A stretch of 64,000 nucleotides of DNA from NCBI GenBank assembly GCA_910583725.1, contig CAJTXZ010000006.1:55704-119703 (forward strand). The letters are read 5' to 3'. Each line of letters starts with the position of its first letter. Positions within the stretch are counted from its first letter, which is position 1. The notes beneath the pieces were generated by a model. It was not told the DNA's origin, did no database searches, and saw only the letters and a list, made by a program, of their open reading frames with translations. The stretch is from an uncultured Vampirovibrio sp. Its GTDB lineage: Bacteria; Cyanobacteriota; Vampirovibrionia; Gastranaerophilales; Gastranaerophilaceae. Below are positions 17,406 through 26,378 of the stretch, one piece after another. The position numbers and the translations under genes were made by a program.

Positions 17406-19307
17406 ATGACAAATGTTGGCGATATTAACGGCGTACAAAATAGACAGACAGTAAAACCGCTGCAACGAAGTAATTCTACATCAAATGTACAGAATGTATA
17501 CAATCAGAAGTCTTATGGCGATATTGCCGTTGATAATAAGAATACCAAGGATGGGGACACTATTACCATTCCATTATTGAATAAAAAGGTTAAGAAAACT
17601 ACCGCGATAATTGGGGGCATTATCACAGGATTAATTATTATGGGTGGAATACTAGCAGGCAAGCATTATTTTGACGCCAGGAAACTGGCTAATAAAAGCA
17701 ATCTGGGTGCCGGCGGAGGCACCGGGGATACAAAGCATTCTAATGTAAATTCCGGCAGTGCAGGTCGCAGAAGGCCTGGGCCCACAGGGGATGGCGGTGG
17801 CAATAACGGCGGTCCTAATGGCGTAGGAGGTGAAAAGCTACATTCTGATGAAAGTACAAGGAGTATGGAAGGCACAAAGTCCGAGAAAACTACAGAGGGT
17901 GATGACACCAACAAGGCTAATGAAATCATTGGGACTGGCCAAGGCGCAGGCCACACCGAAGATGTAGCAGGTGAAGCCAGCAAAGGCGGTATAGGAATTG
18001 GCGGCAGAAATAATACAGTTGATGATGCTAAGGCAAGCTTGACTATAGGAGATGTTTCAAAAAACAATCTGAAAAACACTGATGTTCCCCTGGAAAAAGA
18101 ACCATTGCTGAAAGAACAACAATTAAGACAAACAATAACGGATGAAAATCTAAAAGGTGCAGCCGGTACTGATGAACAGTTATTTGGAGAAGGTGAAGGT
18201 GCCCAAACGCAGCCTCTGAGGGAAAAACAAGATACAGGAAAAGGAGAAAGTGTACAGCAAGTATACGCAAAAGATGAAGGTGTTCCACAAGCACAAGTGC
18301 CAGAAGAAGCGCTAGGAGCAGGCGATTTATATAAAACGGTTACTGATGGCGCTGCTAAACCTGGCAAGAAACCAGAAAGTGAAGGTGCACAGCATATTGT
18401 TAAAGATTTAGATTCGCTATCAGAGATTGATCCTGAAACAGGAAATAAAGTTTTAAAATTTAAAACAACTGCAGAATTATCTGATGATTATATAGCAGGG
18501 CATGTACAAACCGGCAATGCAGAAAAAGCTAAAGCAGGTGTTACATCTCTAAGTTTAGAGTCAACATCAAACGCACAAAAATTAACAGCACAAACGCTTG
18601 CTGAAGCAGAACGAATAGCAAATCCTCTTGAAAGAATTCAAACCAAAATGCGCATTGCACTTGCAGAATTATTGCCAGGAATAGAAACAGATAAGCTGGT
18701 AAAAGTAGATGGTGCAATTGAAGATTTTATGACCCATAAAGCCAATCATATTGCATTACAAAATGCTTTAGTAAATAATGCAGGATTGGCCCGAGAAGAA
18801 CTACCTGAAGTATTTAACAAAGTATTTTCTGGCGAACCAAATTTTACACCAAGGGCAAAAGATAATCCGAGCGGCACAATGTATAGATTTACGGGCAAAG
18901 AAGAATTCGATACCCTGTTTCGAGGTGGAAATGTGAAAAGTCTATATCCTGATAATCATGGCGCAATGTTTGATGTAACAAGCAACTCTAATTTAAATAT
19001 CAATGATTTTGCACGTGTGACATACAGATATGATAAAAATGATTCCAAAGTTACTCTTCATAAACCTGAAGTAGACTATTATCATTTGCAACAAAGCAGC
19101 TATAATTGGGATGACGATGTTGTACTTGTTGAAAGAATATTGCCAAACGGATACCTTAAAGTATCCAGAGACAAAAATAATCCAAGTAATCACATTAAAC
19201 AAAGAAAACGTCAAACTGCAAATGTACAAGAAACATACAGGCAAGCGGCATCACATCATGTATATGTACCCGCAAGCGCACCCAGGCCGCAAGTTGCACA
19301 CCGGTAA
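17406..19307 (+). CDS. hypothetical membrane-anchored protein with long low-complexity stalk and possible ART-like C-terminal domain
   Basis: I do not recognise this 633-aa protein. One membrane segment is at about 65-86 after a polar 60-residue start. A Gly/Glu/Thr-rich linker (about 95-330) follows, in DNA with visibly more G and C than its neighbours. A helical region lies at about 370-480. The C-terminal 140 residues begin MYRFTGKEEFDTLFRGG (from 492) and include VLVERILPNGYLKV near 576. An early YR plus a late E-containing strand is the order seen in ADP-ribosyltransferase folds, but the key residues are not conclusive. It is more likely a surface or effector protein than an enzyme of metabolism. 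Confidence 0.5.
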   Translation: MTNVGDINGVQNRQTVKPLQRSNSTSNVQNVYNQKSYGDIAVDNKNTKDGDTITIPLLNKKVKKTTAIIGGIITGLIIMGGILAGKHYFDARKLANKSNLGAGGGTGDTKHSNVNSGSAGRRRPGPTGDGGGNNGGPNGVGGEKLHSDESTRSMEGTKSEKTTEGDDTNKANEIIGTGQGAGHTEDVAGEASKGGIGIGGRNNTVDDAKASLTIGDVSKNNLKNTDVPLEKEPLLKEQQLRQTITDENLKGAAGTDEQLFGEGEGAQTQPLREKQDTGKGESVQQVYAKDEGVPQAQVPEEALGAGDLYKTVTDGAAKPGKKPESEGAQHIVKDLDSLSEIDPETGNKVLKFKTTAELSDDYIAGHVQTGNAEKAKAGVTSLSLESTSNAQKLTAQTLAEAERIANPLERIQTKMRIALAELLPGIETDKLVKVDGAIEDFMTHKANHIALQNALVNNAGLAREELPEVFNKVFSGEPNFTPRAKDNPSGTMYRFTGKEEFDTLFRGGNVKSLYPDNHGAMFDVTSNSNLNINDFARVTYRYDKNDSKVTLHKPEVDYYHLQQSSYNWDDDVVLVERILPNGYLKVSRDKNNPSNHIKQRKRQTANVQETYRQAASHHVYVPASAPRPQVAHR

Positions 19308-19336
19308 ATTCGCCAAAAGTTAGTTATTTTAAAAAA

Positions 19337-19370
19337 TCAATGCCTAGTCTATATAGACTAGGCATTGATT
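19337..19370. terminator. bidirectional intrinsic terminator
   Basis: A palindrome has TCAATGCCTAGTC (19337-19349) pairing with GACTAGGCATTGA (19356-19368) and is flanked by A and T runs. It lies between the convergent 633-codon gene and pgi. Confidence 0.88.
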
Positions 19371-19387
19371 TTTATTATTATATTTTT

Positions 19388-20773
19388 CTATCTTCCGATT
19401 TTGCAGGTCAAGATTTCCCTTGATTCTTCATAGCCTGCTCTTCCCATGAGGGCGTATGTATAATTTTTGGCTTGTTCTACGCCAGGCTGGTTAAAGGTGT
19501 TGATATTGTATAATTCACCGGCTATCGCAGTTTGAACTTCTAACATATAGAATAATTGTGACAGATAATAAGCGTTAACTTTTGGAAGTGAAATTGTCAA
19601 GTTTGGACGCTTGAAGTCAGCAAGTGCAACAGCTGTAGAATCAGCTTCTGCATTAATTAATTCATTGATTGTTTTGCCGCCAAGATAATTTACACCTGTG
19701 CAGTCAAAAATTCTTGGAATTTCAAGCTGTGTATCAAATTCTTCAACACGGATAAAGTTAATGATTTTGTCGTGTTTGCCTTCGTTGTAAAGCTGGATTT
19801 GAGAGTGCTGGTCTGTTGCGCCAAGGGCCTTAATTGGTGTGGGGCCTACATTTACAACGTTTCCGTTTTTATCTACTTCTTTACCTAATGACTCTGCCCA
19901 TAATTGAACATACCAGTCTGAAACGTATTTTAATCTGCTTGAATAGGGCATCATCACTGATAAATAGTGACCTTTTTTTGTATCCATTAAATAATGAATT
20001 AAAGCATTTTGGGCTGCAATGTTTTTCCAGATATCAGTATTTTTTAGTGCAAGATCCATAATCTTTACACCCTCAACTATTTCATCGATATCAATACCCA
20101 CAAGGGCAAATGGAACAAGGCCTACGGCTGAGAATACTGAAAATCTTCCACCTACATCATCAGGCACAACAAAAGTTTTGTATCCTTCTTCGTTTGCAAT
20201 CTGTCTTAAAATACCTGATTGCTTATCTGTTGTAGCAACGATATTTTTTCTGTAATCATCGCCCAACAATTGCTGCATTCTATCCTTGATTATCATAAAC
20301 TGAGACATTGTTTCAGCTGTTGAGCCTGATTTTGTGATTACATTTACAAGAGTTCTTCTTAAATCAAGGATATTTAACAGGGCGTTAATTTGGTCGGGGT
20401 CAATGTTATCAAGGAAAAATATTCTGGGCTGGTTTCCTCTGTCTGATGCTGAAAGCAGGTTCCAATAGGGCTTCAATAGTGCTTCTGTTACTGCAATTCC
20501 TCCAAGGGCCGAACCGCCTATTCCAAGTACAAGAATGTTATCAAAACGTCCTTCAACCATTGCGGCATATTCTTTAACATACCAGACGGTTTCTTCGTTG
20601 TATCCTAGGTTCATCCATTGAAGCCACTGGCCGGGTTTGTCCTTTCTTAGGTTTAAATCCATAATAATTGATTGAATTTTAGGGGCATATTCATTGAATT
20701 CTTTTTCAATGTTAAGACCGTATTGTTCGCCAATTGCCTGTTCTGTAACATTTTTGTAGTTAAGTTTAATCAT
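19388..20773 (-). CDS. pgi: glucose-6-phosphate isomerase
   Basis: Pgi interconverts glucose-6-phosphate and fructose-6-phosphate in glycolysis and gluconeogenesis. The sugar-phosphate-binding SIS segments are present: VLGIGGSALGG and VITKSGSTAETMSQF. The conserved GATDQHSQIQLYNEGKHD stretch carries the catalytic-loop residues. At 461 aa it belongs to the shorter (Gram-positive/Thermotoga-like) type. An AAGGGA ribosome-binding site precedes the ATG. It appears monocistronic. Confidence 0.92.
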   Translation of the reverse strand: MIKLNYKNVTEQAIGEQYGLNIEKEFNEYAPKIQSIIMDLNLRKDKPGQWLQWMNLGYNEETVWYVKEYAAMVEGRFDNILVLGIGGSALGGIAVTEALLKPYWNLLSASDRGNQPRIFFLDNIDPDQINALLNILDLRRTLVNVITKSGSTAETMSQFMIIKDRMQQLLGDDYRKNIVATTDKQSGILRQIANEEGYKTFVVPDDVGGRFSVFSAVGLVPFALVGIDIDEIVEGVKIMDLALKNTDIWKNIAAQNALIHYLMDTKKGHYLSVMMPYSSRLKYVSDWYVQLWAESLGKEVDKNGNVVNVGPTPIKALGATDQHSQIQLYNEGKHDKIINFIRVEEFDTQLEIPRIFDCTGVNYLGGKTINELINAEADSTAVALADFKRPNLTISLPKVNAYYLSQLFYMLEVQTAIAGELYNINTFNQPGVEQAKNYTYALMGRAGYEESREILTCKIGR

Positions 20774-20909
20774 TTTATTCCCTTAAATGCATGCTAATAC
20801 ACCAATAATTGTACCTAATCACAATTATATGTAAATAGTAAAAGAAAATTAGTATAAATTACCCGCAAGGACAATGGAAAAACCTTAACGCTTTTGAGAT
20901 AAAACAGAT

Positions 20910-21515
20910 ATGAAAAGCATAGAAGAAAAAAATGAGGAATTTGTTTTAAATATTCTCCATGACATAAGATCGCCTATTGCAGGAATAAATATTGCGCTTG
21001 AAAATATGAATACCAAGGATGAAATCATAGATGAGGTTTATAGGGTAAACAGACACAATTTAAATTATATAGAAAATTTGATGGAAAATTATTCACTAAA
21101 GATGGGGAAATATATATTAAAAAATGAATATTTTAACCTTATAAATGTGGTAAATGAAGAAATTTATGCGCTGCATTTTTTAATCACTGAAAAAAATCTT
21201 AAGCTGAATTTGATATGCAATACTGATAATATAGCTATTAATAGTGATAAACAGCTGGTTCGCCAAGCGTTTTTAAATTTACTAACCAATGCTGTAAAAT
21301 ATTCTCCAAATTCCGGTGAAGTCAAAATTGAGATAACAAAGGCAAAAGGGTGTATTATAATATGCGTTGCAAATTCCCTGAATTCTGGCAGTAAGAAGAC
21401 AACAGGTTTTGGGCATGAAATTATTAAAGATGCAATGGAAAAACTTGGCGGGAAAATTTATAATTCAAAGAATAAAAATAAAATTTGCTTTTATATGGAA
21501 TTAAAGGCCGGGTAA
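20910..21515 (+). CDS. compact cytosolic histidine-kinase-like protein
   Basis: This 201-aa protein has an H box near its start (NILHDIRSPIAGIN) with no sensor domain or membrane segment before it. An N box (RQAFLNLLTNAVKYS) and a G2-like GFGHEIIKDAME follow. The G1 box, normally DxGxG, reads ANSLNSG and lacks the Asp. It could be a kinase acting with a separate sensor, or a degenerate kinase working as a phosphotransfer or phosphatase protein. No response regulator is adjacent. Confidence 0.7.
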   Translation: MKSIEEKNEEFVLNILHDIRSPIAGINIALENMNTKDEIIDEVYRVNRHNLNYIENLMENYSLKMGKYILKNEYFNLINVVNEEIYALHFLITEKNLKLNLICNTDNIAINSDKQLVRQAFLNLLTNAVKYSPNSGEVKIEITKAKGCIIICVANSLNSGSKKTTGFGHEIIKDAMEKLGGKIYNSKNKNKICFYMELKAG

Positions 21516-21627
21516 GATTCTAAATAATAATGCGCTCTGTGCCTTGATATCTGGTTAAAATTTATTTTTACTTTTTGTATCTGCTATACCGGACAAAATG
21601 TAAATAATCTGTCCTTCTAATATCTTT

Positions 21628-21880
21628 TTATCTACTTGCTTTTTTTGTTGGCTTATAGTTTGCAACATAGAAATTGTCGTCTGATTTAACCAGATGGCTT
21701 TTATAAATTATGATTTCATCAATGGGTGATTTAATCTTTATGCTGTTATTATCTTTGATTCTAAAATATTTAAATACTTCTTTGAATGCGGTTTTTTTCC
21801 AATAATCGGACTTTTTTTATACAAATTCATTGATGTATAAACTGTAACAAAATTATCGTATACATTTTTGGTTTTTGTAT
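21628..21880 (-). pseudogene. probable frameshifted gene remnant
   Basis: The minus strand between 21880 and a TAA at 21630-21628 reads as coding-like protein only if the frame is changed once, near the T-runs at about 21800-21825. The downstream part contains DYWKKTAFKEVFKYF and SDDNFYVANYKPTKK. The upstream part contains VYDNFVTVYTSMNLYKKS. I do not recognise the ancestor. The rest of the 409-base gap (21516-21924) holds nothing I can support. Confidence 0.35.
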
Positions 21881-21924
21881 GCTGTTTTTATCCATCTTTA
21901 TTCCAAACTCAATATTCACAAGCT

Positions 21925-22197
21925 TTAATTTAAATTGTTGCCCAAATCTACAATTTCCATTTTATGGGACATTTCGGCTATAATTCTTGAAACCTCAAAA
22001 CCTGAAACTATTACTTCAAGCAGCAATTGCGAATTTATTAATACGGTTTCTGTATATTCCATTGAGTCCATATCAAGTATTTCAAATTCAACAAAATCAG
22101 AGCCTACATATTTAAGCTTGCCAAATTGGGCATCGGTTGCCCATCTTAAAAAAACTACAGCTTTCTCTAAAGCTTTTAACTTTTGTATCATCCTCAT
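21925..22197 (-). CDS. small hypothetical protein
   Basis: This 90-aa protein is predicted to have a helix (residues 1-20), then several beta strands (FGKLKYVGSDFVEFEILD, then TVLINSQLLLEVIV) and a final helix. There is no known motif. The strand pattern could form a small barrel, but I cannot name a family. Met3 is an alternative start, and neither has a clear ribosome-binding site. It lies upstream of the frameshifted remnant on the same strand. Confidence 0.5.
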   Translation of the reverse strand: MRMIQKLKALEKAVVFLRWATDAQFGKLKYVGSDFVEFEILDMDSMEYTETVLINSQLLLEVIVSGFEVSRIIAEMSHKMEIVDLGNNLN

Positions 22198-22295
22198 AAT
22201 ATATATGATATTATTTTTTTTATGAAAGTCAATTTTTGATAAAAATTTGATATTAAGTTGACAGAAAATTATGAAATATTTTCGGAGTATCTGAT

Positions 22296-23585
22296 ATGGA
22301 TAAGAAACAAAGCCTTTCTACTGCAATAATTTACGAGGCTGTATACAATTTAATTGAGGCAGCAAATACTGATTTACCTGTGGATGTGTATAATAAAATT
22401 AGCAATTTTGAATGTGATTATAGGGATAAGATACTAAAAAATGCCTATTTAGCTAAGACTAAAAAGCGCCCGCTTTGCCAGGATACAGGACTTGTTGTAA
22501 TTTTTATTGAAATCGGGCAGGATGCGGTACTTTTTGGCGATTATATTGAGGATGTGATAAATAATGCTGTCAAAGATTGTTACAAAGAAAAATTTTACAG
22601 AAAATCAACTGTAAATGATGCAATATTTGACAGAAAAAACAGGGGTGATAATACACCAGCCATTATACATACAAAAATTATTAAGGGTGATGAAATTAAT
22701 ATCCTTCTTGGAATAAAGGGCGGCGGTTCAGAGAATGTTACGACCCTTAAAATGTTTAATCCTACTGTTGAATTTAACGAAATATTAAATTTTGTAAAAG
22801 AATGTGCATTTGATGCCGGCGAAAATGCTTGCCCCCCTATGTGTATAGGTATTGGCGCCGGGGGCTGTGCCGAGACTGCGGCTATGCTTGCAAAAAAAGC
22901 ATTGTTTGTGGGTAAAAATCTTGATGTTAAAATAGCAAATGTGTTTGAGACAAAGATTTTAACAGCACCTGCGCATATTGCTTCTTTGCCTATTTGTGTA
23001 AACTTAAGCTGTCATAGCCTAAGACATGCGTCTTGCAAAATAAGAGATAATAAAATAATTTATTTGGATAAAAAACAGGAATATTGCGATGTGGAGCTTA
23101 ATACGGCTTTAAGCGAAATTAAGACGGATGATTTTGATTCATTATGCAAACTTAGAGCCGGTGAAAAAATATTATTAACCGGAACCATCTATACTGCAAG
23201 GGATGCCGCCCATAAGAAATTGTGCGATATGATAAACAATCAAGAGTCCTTACCCTTTGATTTGAACGGAAAAATTATTTTTTATGCCGGGCCATGTCCT
23301 GCCAGCCAGGGTGAAGTTATCGGGCCCGTGGGGCCAACAACATCGAAGAGGATGGATAAATTTGCACCACTTTTATATAAAAATGGCGTTATTGCAACAA
23401 TAGGCAAGGGTGATAGGAATTTATCAGGTCTAAATAAATTATATTTTAAGGCAAATGGCGGTGTAGCCTGTGTTTTGCAGGAGTGTGTTAAAAAATCACG
23501 ACTTTTATGTTTTGAAGAACTCGGCGCTGAAGCCATATATGAGCTTGAGGTTGAAAAAATGCCCCTGGAGGCTGTTATACTATAG
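22296..23585 (+). CDS. class I fumarate hydratase (fused alpha and beta domains)
   Basis: The protein is an iron-sulfur hydro-lyase of the fumarase A/B and tartrate dehydratase type. The alpha domain (1-270) carries the [4Fe-4S] cysteines: Cys61 in LCQDTG, one in ACPPMCIGIG, and one in GGCAETA. The beta domain (290-429) has GTIYTARDAAHKK, YAGPCPASQG and GPVGPTTSKRMD. At 429 aa both domains are in one chain. It is oxygen-sensitive in known members, which fits an anaerobe. It interconverts fumarate and malate, and related substrates cannot be excluded. GGAG lies 10 bases before the ATG. Confidence 0.88.
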   Translation: MDKKQSLSTAIIYEAVYNLIEAANTDLPVDVYNKISNFECDYRDKILKNAYLAKTKKRPLCQDTGLVVIFIEIGQDAVLFGDYIEDVINNAVKDCYKEKFYRKSTVNDAIFDRKNRGDNTPAIIHTKIIKGDEINILLGIKGGGSENVTTLKMFNPTVEFNEILNFVKECAFDAGENACPPMCIGIGAGGCAETAAMLAKKALFVGKNLDVKIANVFETKILTAPAHIASLPICVNLSCHSLRHASCKIRDNKIIYLDKKQEYCDVELNTALSEIKTDDFDSLCKLRAGEKILLTGTIYTARDAAHKKLCDMINNQESLPFDLNGKIIFYAGPCPASQGEVIGPVGPTTSKRMDKFAPLLYKNGVIATIGKGDRNLSGLNKLYFKANGGVACVLQECVKKSRLLCFEELGAEAIYELEVEKMPLEAVIL

Positions 23586-23622
23586 TCTGCCCGAAAAGGT
23601 CTTTATTGCATTTTATCTTTGC

Positions 23623-23651
23623 TTGACAACTTTTTTTGCTTGGAGTATATT
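23623..23651 (+). promoter_or_regulatory. sigma70-type promoter for rplU-rpmA
   Basis: TTGACA at 23623-23628, a 17-base spacer and TATATT at 23646-23651 give a near-consensus promoter about 95 bases before rplU. Confidence 0.75.
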
Positions 23652-23657
23652 TTATTT

Positions 23658-23745
23658 TGTTAGATAGGTTGGCTGCGTCTAAATGCCATTTATAACTTAA
23701 TAATGGCTGCAGTTCCTTAAAACCTTAGAAAGGGAAAACGACAAA
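23658..23745 (+). promoter_or_regulatory. rplU 5' leader with stem-loop
   Basis: The untranslated leader holds GCCATT (23685-23690) pairing with AATGGC (23702-23707). GGCTGC occurs twice (23671 and 23705), which allows alternative pairing. An AAAGGG ribosome-binding site is at 23729-23734. Ribosomal protein operons with L21 often have autoregulatory leaders. Whether this is one is inference. Confidence 0.4.
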
Positions 23746-24096
23746 ATGTACGCTATAGTTGAAACAGGCGGAAAACAATACAAGCTTGAAGAAGGCAGAT
23801 ATGTTGATATCGAATTGTTGGATGCCAATAAAGATGACAAAGTTACTTTTGATAAAATAGTTATGCTTGTTAACGGCAAAAAATCAAAAGTTGGACAGCC
23901 TTACGTGGACGGTGCTCTTGTAGAAGGCACAATCTTAAAAAATGATAAGGCGAAAAAGATTATTGTTTTTAAGCAGCGTCCTAAAAAAGGATATAGAAAA
24001 AAACAAGGTCACAGACAACAATACAGCCGTGTAATGATTAATAAAATTAACACAAAAGCTGGCAAAAAAGCACAAGATGAGGCAGGAGAAGAATAA
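23746..24096 (+). CDS. rplU: 50S ribosomal protein L21
   Basis: This 116-aa protein opens [17 protein letters not shown], the standard L21 start, and contains [17 protein letters not shown], the rRNA-binding signature. A C-terminal tail of about 15 Lys/Glu-rich residues extends it slightly. It shares its last base with the rpmA start codon (TAATG), so the two genes are translationally coupled. Confidence 0.96.
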   Translation: MYAIVETGGKQYKLEEGRYVDIELLDANKDDKVTFDKIVMLVNGKKSKVGQPYVDGALVEGTILKNDKAKKIIVFKQRPKKGYRKKQGHRQQYSRVMINKINTKAGKKAQDEAGEE

Positions 24097-24350
24097 TGGC
24101 ACATAAGAAAGGTGTAGGTTCATCAAAGAACGGAAGAGATTCAGAAGCACAACGATTAGGTGTCAAAAAATTTGGCAGTGAACATGTGCTTGCTGGTAAT
24201 ATACTTGTAAGACAAAGAGGCACAAAAATTCATCCTGGCAACAATGTTGGCATTGGCAAGGATGATACGTTGTTTGCTCTTATTGACGGTGTGGTTAAAT
24301 TTGAACCTCACAGGCGCAATAGAAGACAAGTAAGTGTATATGCAAAATAA
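24096..24350 (+). CDS. rpmA: 50S ribosomal protein L27
   Basis: This 84-aa protein starts [20 protein letters not shown], the conserved L27 N-terminus that reaches the peptidyl-transferase centre. It also has [17 protein letters not shown]. There is no Firmicutes-type N-terminal presequence before MAHKK. It is co-transcribed with rplU. tRNA-Asp follows 140 bases later. Confidence 0.96.
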   Translation: MAHKKGVGSSKNGRDSEAQRLGVKKFGSEHVLAGNILVRQRGTKIHPGNNVGIGKDDTLFALIDGVVKFEPHRRNRRQVSVYAK

Positions 24351-24489
24351 ATTTTCTGGACAATAGAATATTATTTTGTTAAAATAATAAAGCAAATTGA
24401 AAATTTAATAAGTCCATAATATATTCTTTGTAATGAATGACAAGGCTTATGACTTTTAAATTTTATTGAAAATTGAATATTGTAATGAT

Positions 24490-24566
24490 GGGGGCGTAGC
24501 TCAGCTGGTTAGAGTGCTTGCCTGTCACGCAAGAGGTCGCGGGTTCGATACCCGTCGTCCCCGCCA
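24490..24566 (+). tRNA. tRNA-Asp (GTC), island attachment site
   Basis: The full cloverleaf is GGGGGCG pairing with CGTCCCC, anticodon loop CTGTCAC with GTC, and T arm GCGGGTTCGATACCCGT, with G73 and an encoded CCA. Its 3' end (24557-24568) is duplicated at 37799-37810, marking integration of the island here. The antisense strand encodes the last residues of the adjacent recombinase. Confidence 0.96.
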
Positions 24567-26143
24567 TTTTTAAAATTAGCACCGTAAGGTGCTTTTTTTA
24601 TGCACTCTGATTGCGTTTCAGTGAGTTCGATAGTTGTTTTATTGAGTTCTTGTTCTTTTGACAGTCTGAACAAGGTATCAAAAGCAGGATGTAGCTCTAT
24701 GTCTAGTTTTTTATCATAATATGTAGCGTTCGATAGTACAATTTGAGTAATAAATCGTTTATCTTCAACCGTTCCATTTAGGAACATAAGATGTGCATCC
24801 TTTGCAAACTTAAGTAACTTTTCGCATGTGTCGTAGAACTTAACATCTGCATCATTGATACGATGCAATCTTTCAATTAGTTCAGCTTTATCAGCATGGT
24901 ATTCTTGGTTTCTTGTTTTCCAAAAATCCTCATCAATTAAGCCATCGCATTTGTCATTATATGCCTGTTTTATCCGTTTATTAAGCTGTTCTATTTTTTT
25001 ATTAATATTAGCTTCCGTCTGTTCCTGATAATCATTCTTATCATTATGAATATCCTTTATGAAGCACAATATGTTTTCCATAAGTTCTTTAGATATTTGA
25101 AACCCTTTTATAAGTTCAACAAGCATCTTATCTATCTTATCTTGGTTGATATATGATAGTTTCTTACAACCTTTTTTATGAAAATCGTTACAGTGATAAT
25201 ATATATACTGTTTTCCGCTTGGCTTAATCTTTAGCTCTGGAGTTAATAATCCACCACACATGCCACACTTTAATAACCCCTGATATGGAAATTGAATATC
25301 ATGGGTTCTTGTTCTAACTACACCACCTAAACGTTTTTGTATAGAATTAAAAGTATTAATATCTACAATTGCTTCATGTTGAGCATTTGTACATGTAAAT
25401 CCTTTAAATTCAAACTGTCCTATATAAAAGATGTTTTTGAACATTCTTTCTATAGTTGACTTAGCTAGTTTGTTTCCATTTCTATTAGTCAATCCCTCTG
25501 GATACAGCATATCATTTATAGTTCTAGCAGAATAATCGCCAGTTGCATATAATTCAAAAGCTTTTTTGATAACCTCTCTTTTATCTTCGTCTACTGCAAT
25601 TATGTGCCTGCCTCTTTTATCCATTGTATTGTAATATCCAGTAGGAGCAATGGAGGGATATACACCGCTTTCAATCTTCTCTATTATTCCCTTTTCAACT
25701 TCTTCTTTCATGTTGTCAATATACTGTTTAGAAAGTACAACTCTTAAACCATATAGCATTTTCTCATAGCTTCTGGAATTCTCCGATATAATAGAGTTTT
25801 CTTTAATAAAATGAAGTTCTAAACCATATATCTCATCTAAATCAACAACATCTTTAAAGTTTCTAGTAATTCTATCCGTTTTTTCAACAAGTAATTTTCT
25901 TACATCCTTGTTTTCTTTAAGATACTTAAGCATTGCATTAAATTGTTTACGACCTGCCTTTTTAGCAGTCATAGCTTCTCTAAAGCACTCAACAATTTCT
26001 AGTCCTTGTTGTTCTGCATAATGTCTAAGTAATTTTTCTTGTGCAGAAAGAGAACCACCCTTTTCTTGCTCTTTAGAAGATACACGAATATAAGCAACTG
26101 CTTTATTGGTATCTACAATTTCTGCTTTCTTCTTTTTTGTCAT
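24509..26143 (-). CDS. large serine recombinase (site-specific integrase)
   Basis: This 544-aa integrase has the N-terminal resolvase domain with catalytic Ser22 in YIRVSS and the later LLVEKTDRITR. The recombinase domain (about 165-270) contains RTINDMLYPEGLTNRNG and IFYIGQFEFKG. A zinc ribbon follows (CGMCGG then HCNDFHKKGC), and a coiled coil runs from about 385 to 430. It would integrate and excise the island. The last 19 codons, from NGGDDGYRTRD on, are the antisense of tRNA-Asp, so the C-terminus exists only in the integrated state. AAGGGG precedes the ATG. Confidence 0.93.
   Translation of the reverse strand: MTKKKKAEIVDTNKAVAYIRVSSKEQEKGGSLSAQEKLLRHYAEQQGLEIVECFREAMTAKKAGRKQFNAMLKYLKENKDVRKLLVEKTDRITRNFKDVVDLDEIYGLELHFIKENSIISENSRSYEKMLYGLRVVLSKQYIDNMKEEVEKGIIEKIESGVYPSIAPTGYYNTMDKRGRHIIAVDEDKREVIKKAFELYATGDYSARTINDMLYPEGLTNRNGNKLAKSTIERMFKNIFYIGQFEFKGFTCTNAQHEAIVDINTFNSIQKRLGGVVRTRTHDIQFPYQGLLKCGMCGGLLTPELKIKPSGKQYIYYHCNDFHKKGCKKLSYINQDKIDKMLVELIKGFQISKELMENILCFIKDIHNDKNDYQEQTEANINKKIEQLNKRIKQAYNDKCDGLIDEDFWKTRNQEYHADKAELIERLHRINDADVKFYDTCEKLLKFAKDAHLMFLNGTVEDKRFITQIVLSNATYYDKKLDIELHPAFDTLFRLSKEQELNKTTIELTETQSECIKKAPYGANFKNGGDDGYRTRDLLRDRQAL
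24557..24568 (+). repeat. attL: left copy of GTCCCCGCCATT
   Basis: These are the 3'-terminal ten bases of tRNA-Asp plus TT. The same 12 bases recur at 37799-37810 in the same orientation. Confidence 0.6.
24578..24599 (+). terminator. tRNA-Asp terminator inside the recombinase 3' end
   Basis: AGCACC (24578-24583) pairs with GGTGCT (24588-24593) over the loop GTAA, followed by seven T. It lies within the recombinase reading frame on the opposite strand. Confidence 0.75.
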
Positions 26144-26203
26144 ATATACCCCTTACTTGAATTGTATCACAAATAAGAGGTACAAAATTACTACAAATAT
26201 AGC

Positions 26204-26368
26204 TTAATTAACCCTACTGCCAATTTCCATAAGTCTATAAAGGTATTTTGCTAATTGTTGTTTATTATCTTCTTCGCTTGTTATAATGCTGGGTTTATGA
26301 ACTTCGACTGTAATATCATCCACCACAAACACTATATTATTATCACTATTAGGGAAATTGTTCAACAT
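26204..26368 (-). CDS. small hypothetical protein between rep and integrase
   Basis: A 54-codon frame starts at an ATG with AGGGG six bases upstream, ten bases after the stop of the replication gene. It reads MLNNFPNSDNN, then VVDDITVEVHKP, and ends in a helix KQQLAKYLYRLMEIG. The strong ribosome-binding site and tight spacing in an operon support it. No function is recognised. It may be a directionality factor or regulator, by position only. Confidence 0.55.
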   Translation of the reverse strand: MLNNFPNSDNNIVFVVDDITVEVHKPSIITSEEDNKQQLAKYLYRLMEIGSRVN

Positions 26369-26378
26369 TTGTACACCC

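Noticed and set aside
17666..18367. 233-codon open frame on the minus strand
   Set aside because: It is antisense to the Gly/Glu-rich stalk of the 633-codon gene. It is Pro/Ser-rich only because of that composition, and has no ribosome-binding site.
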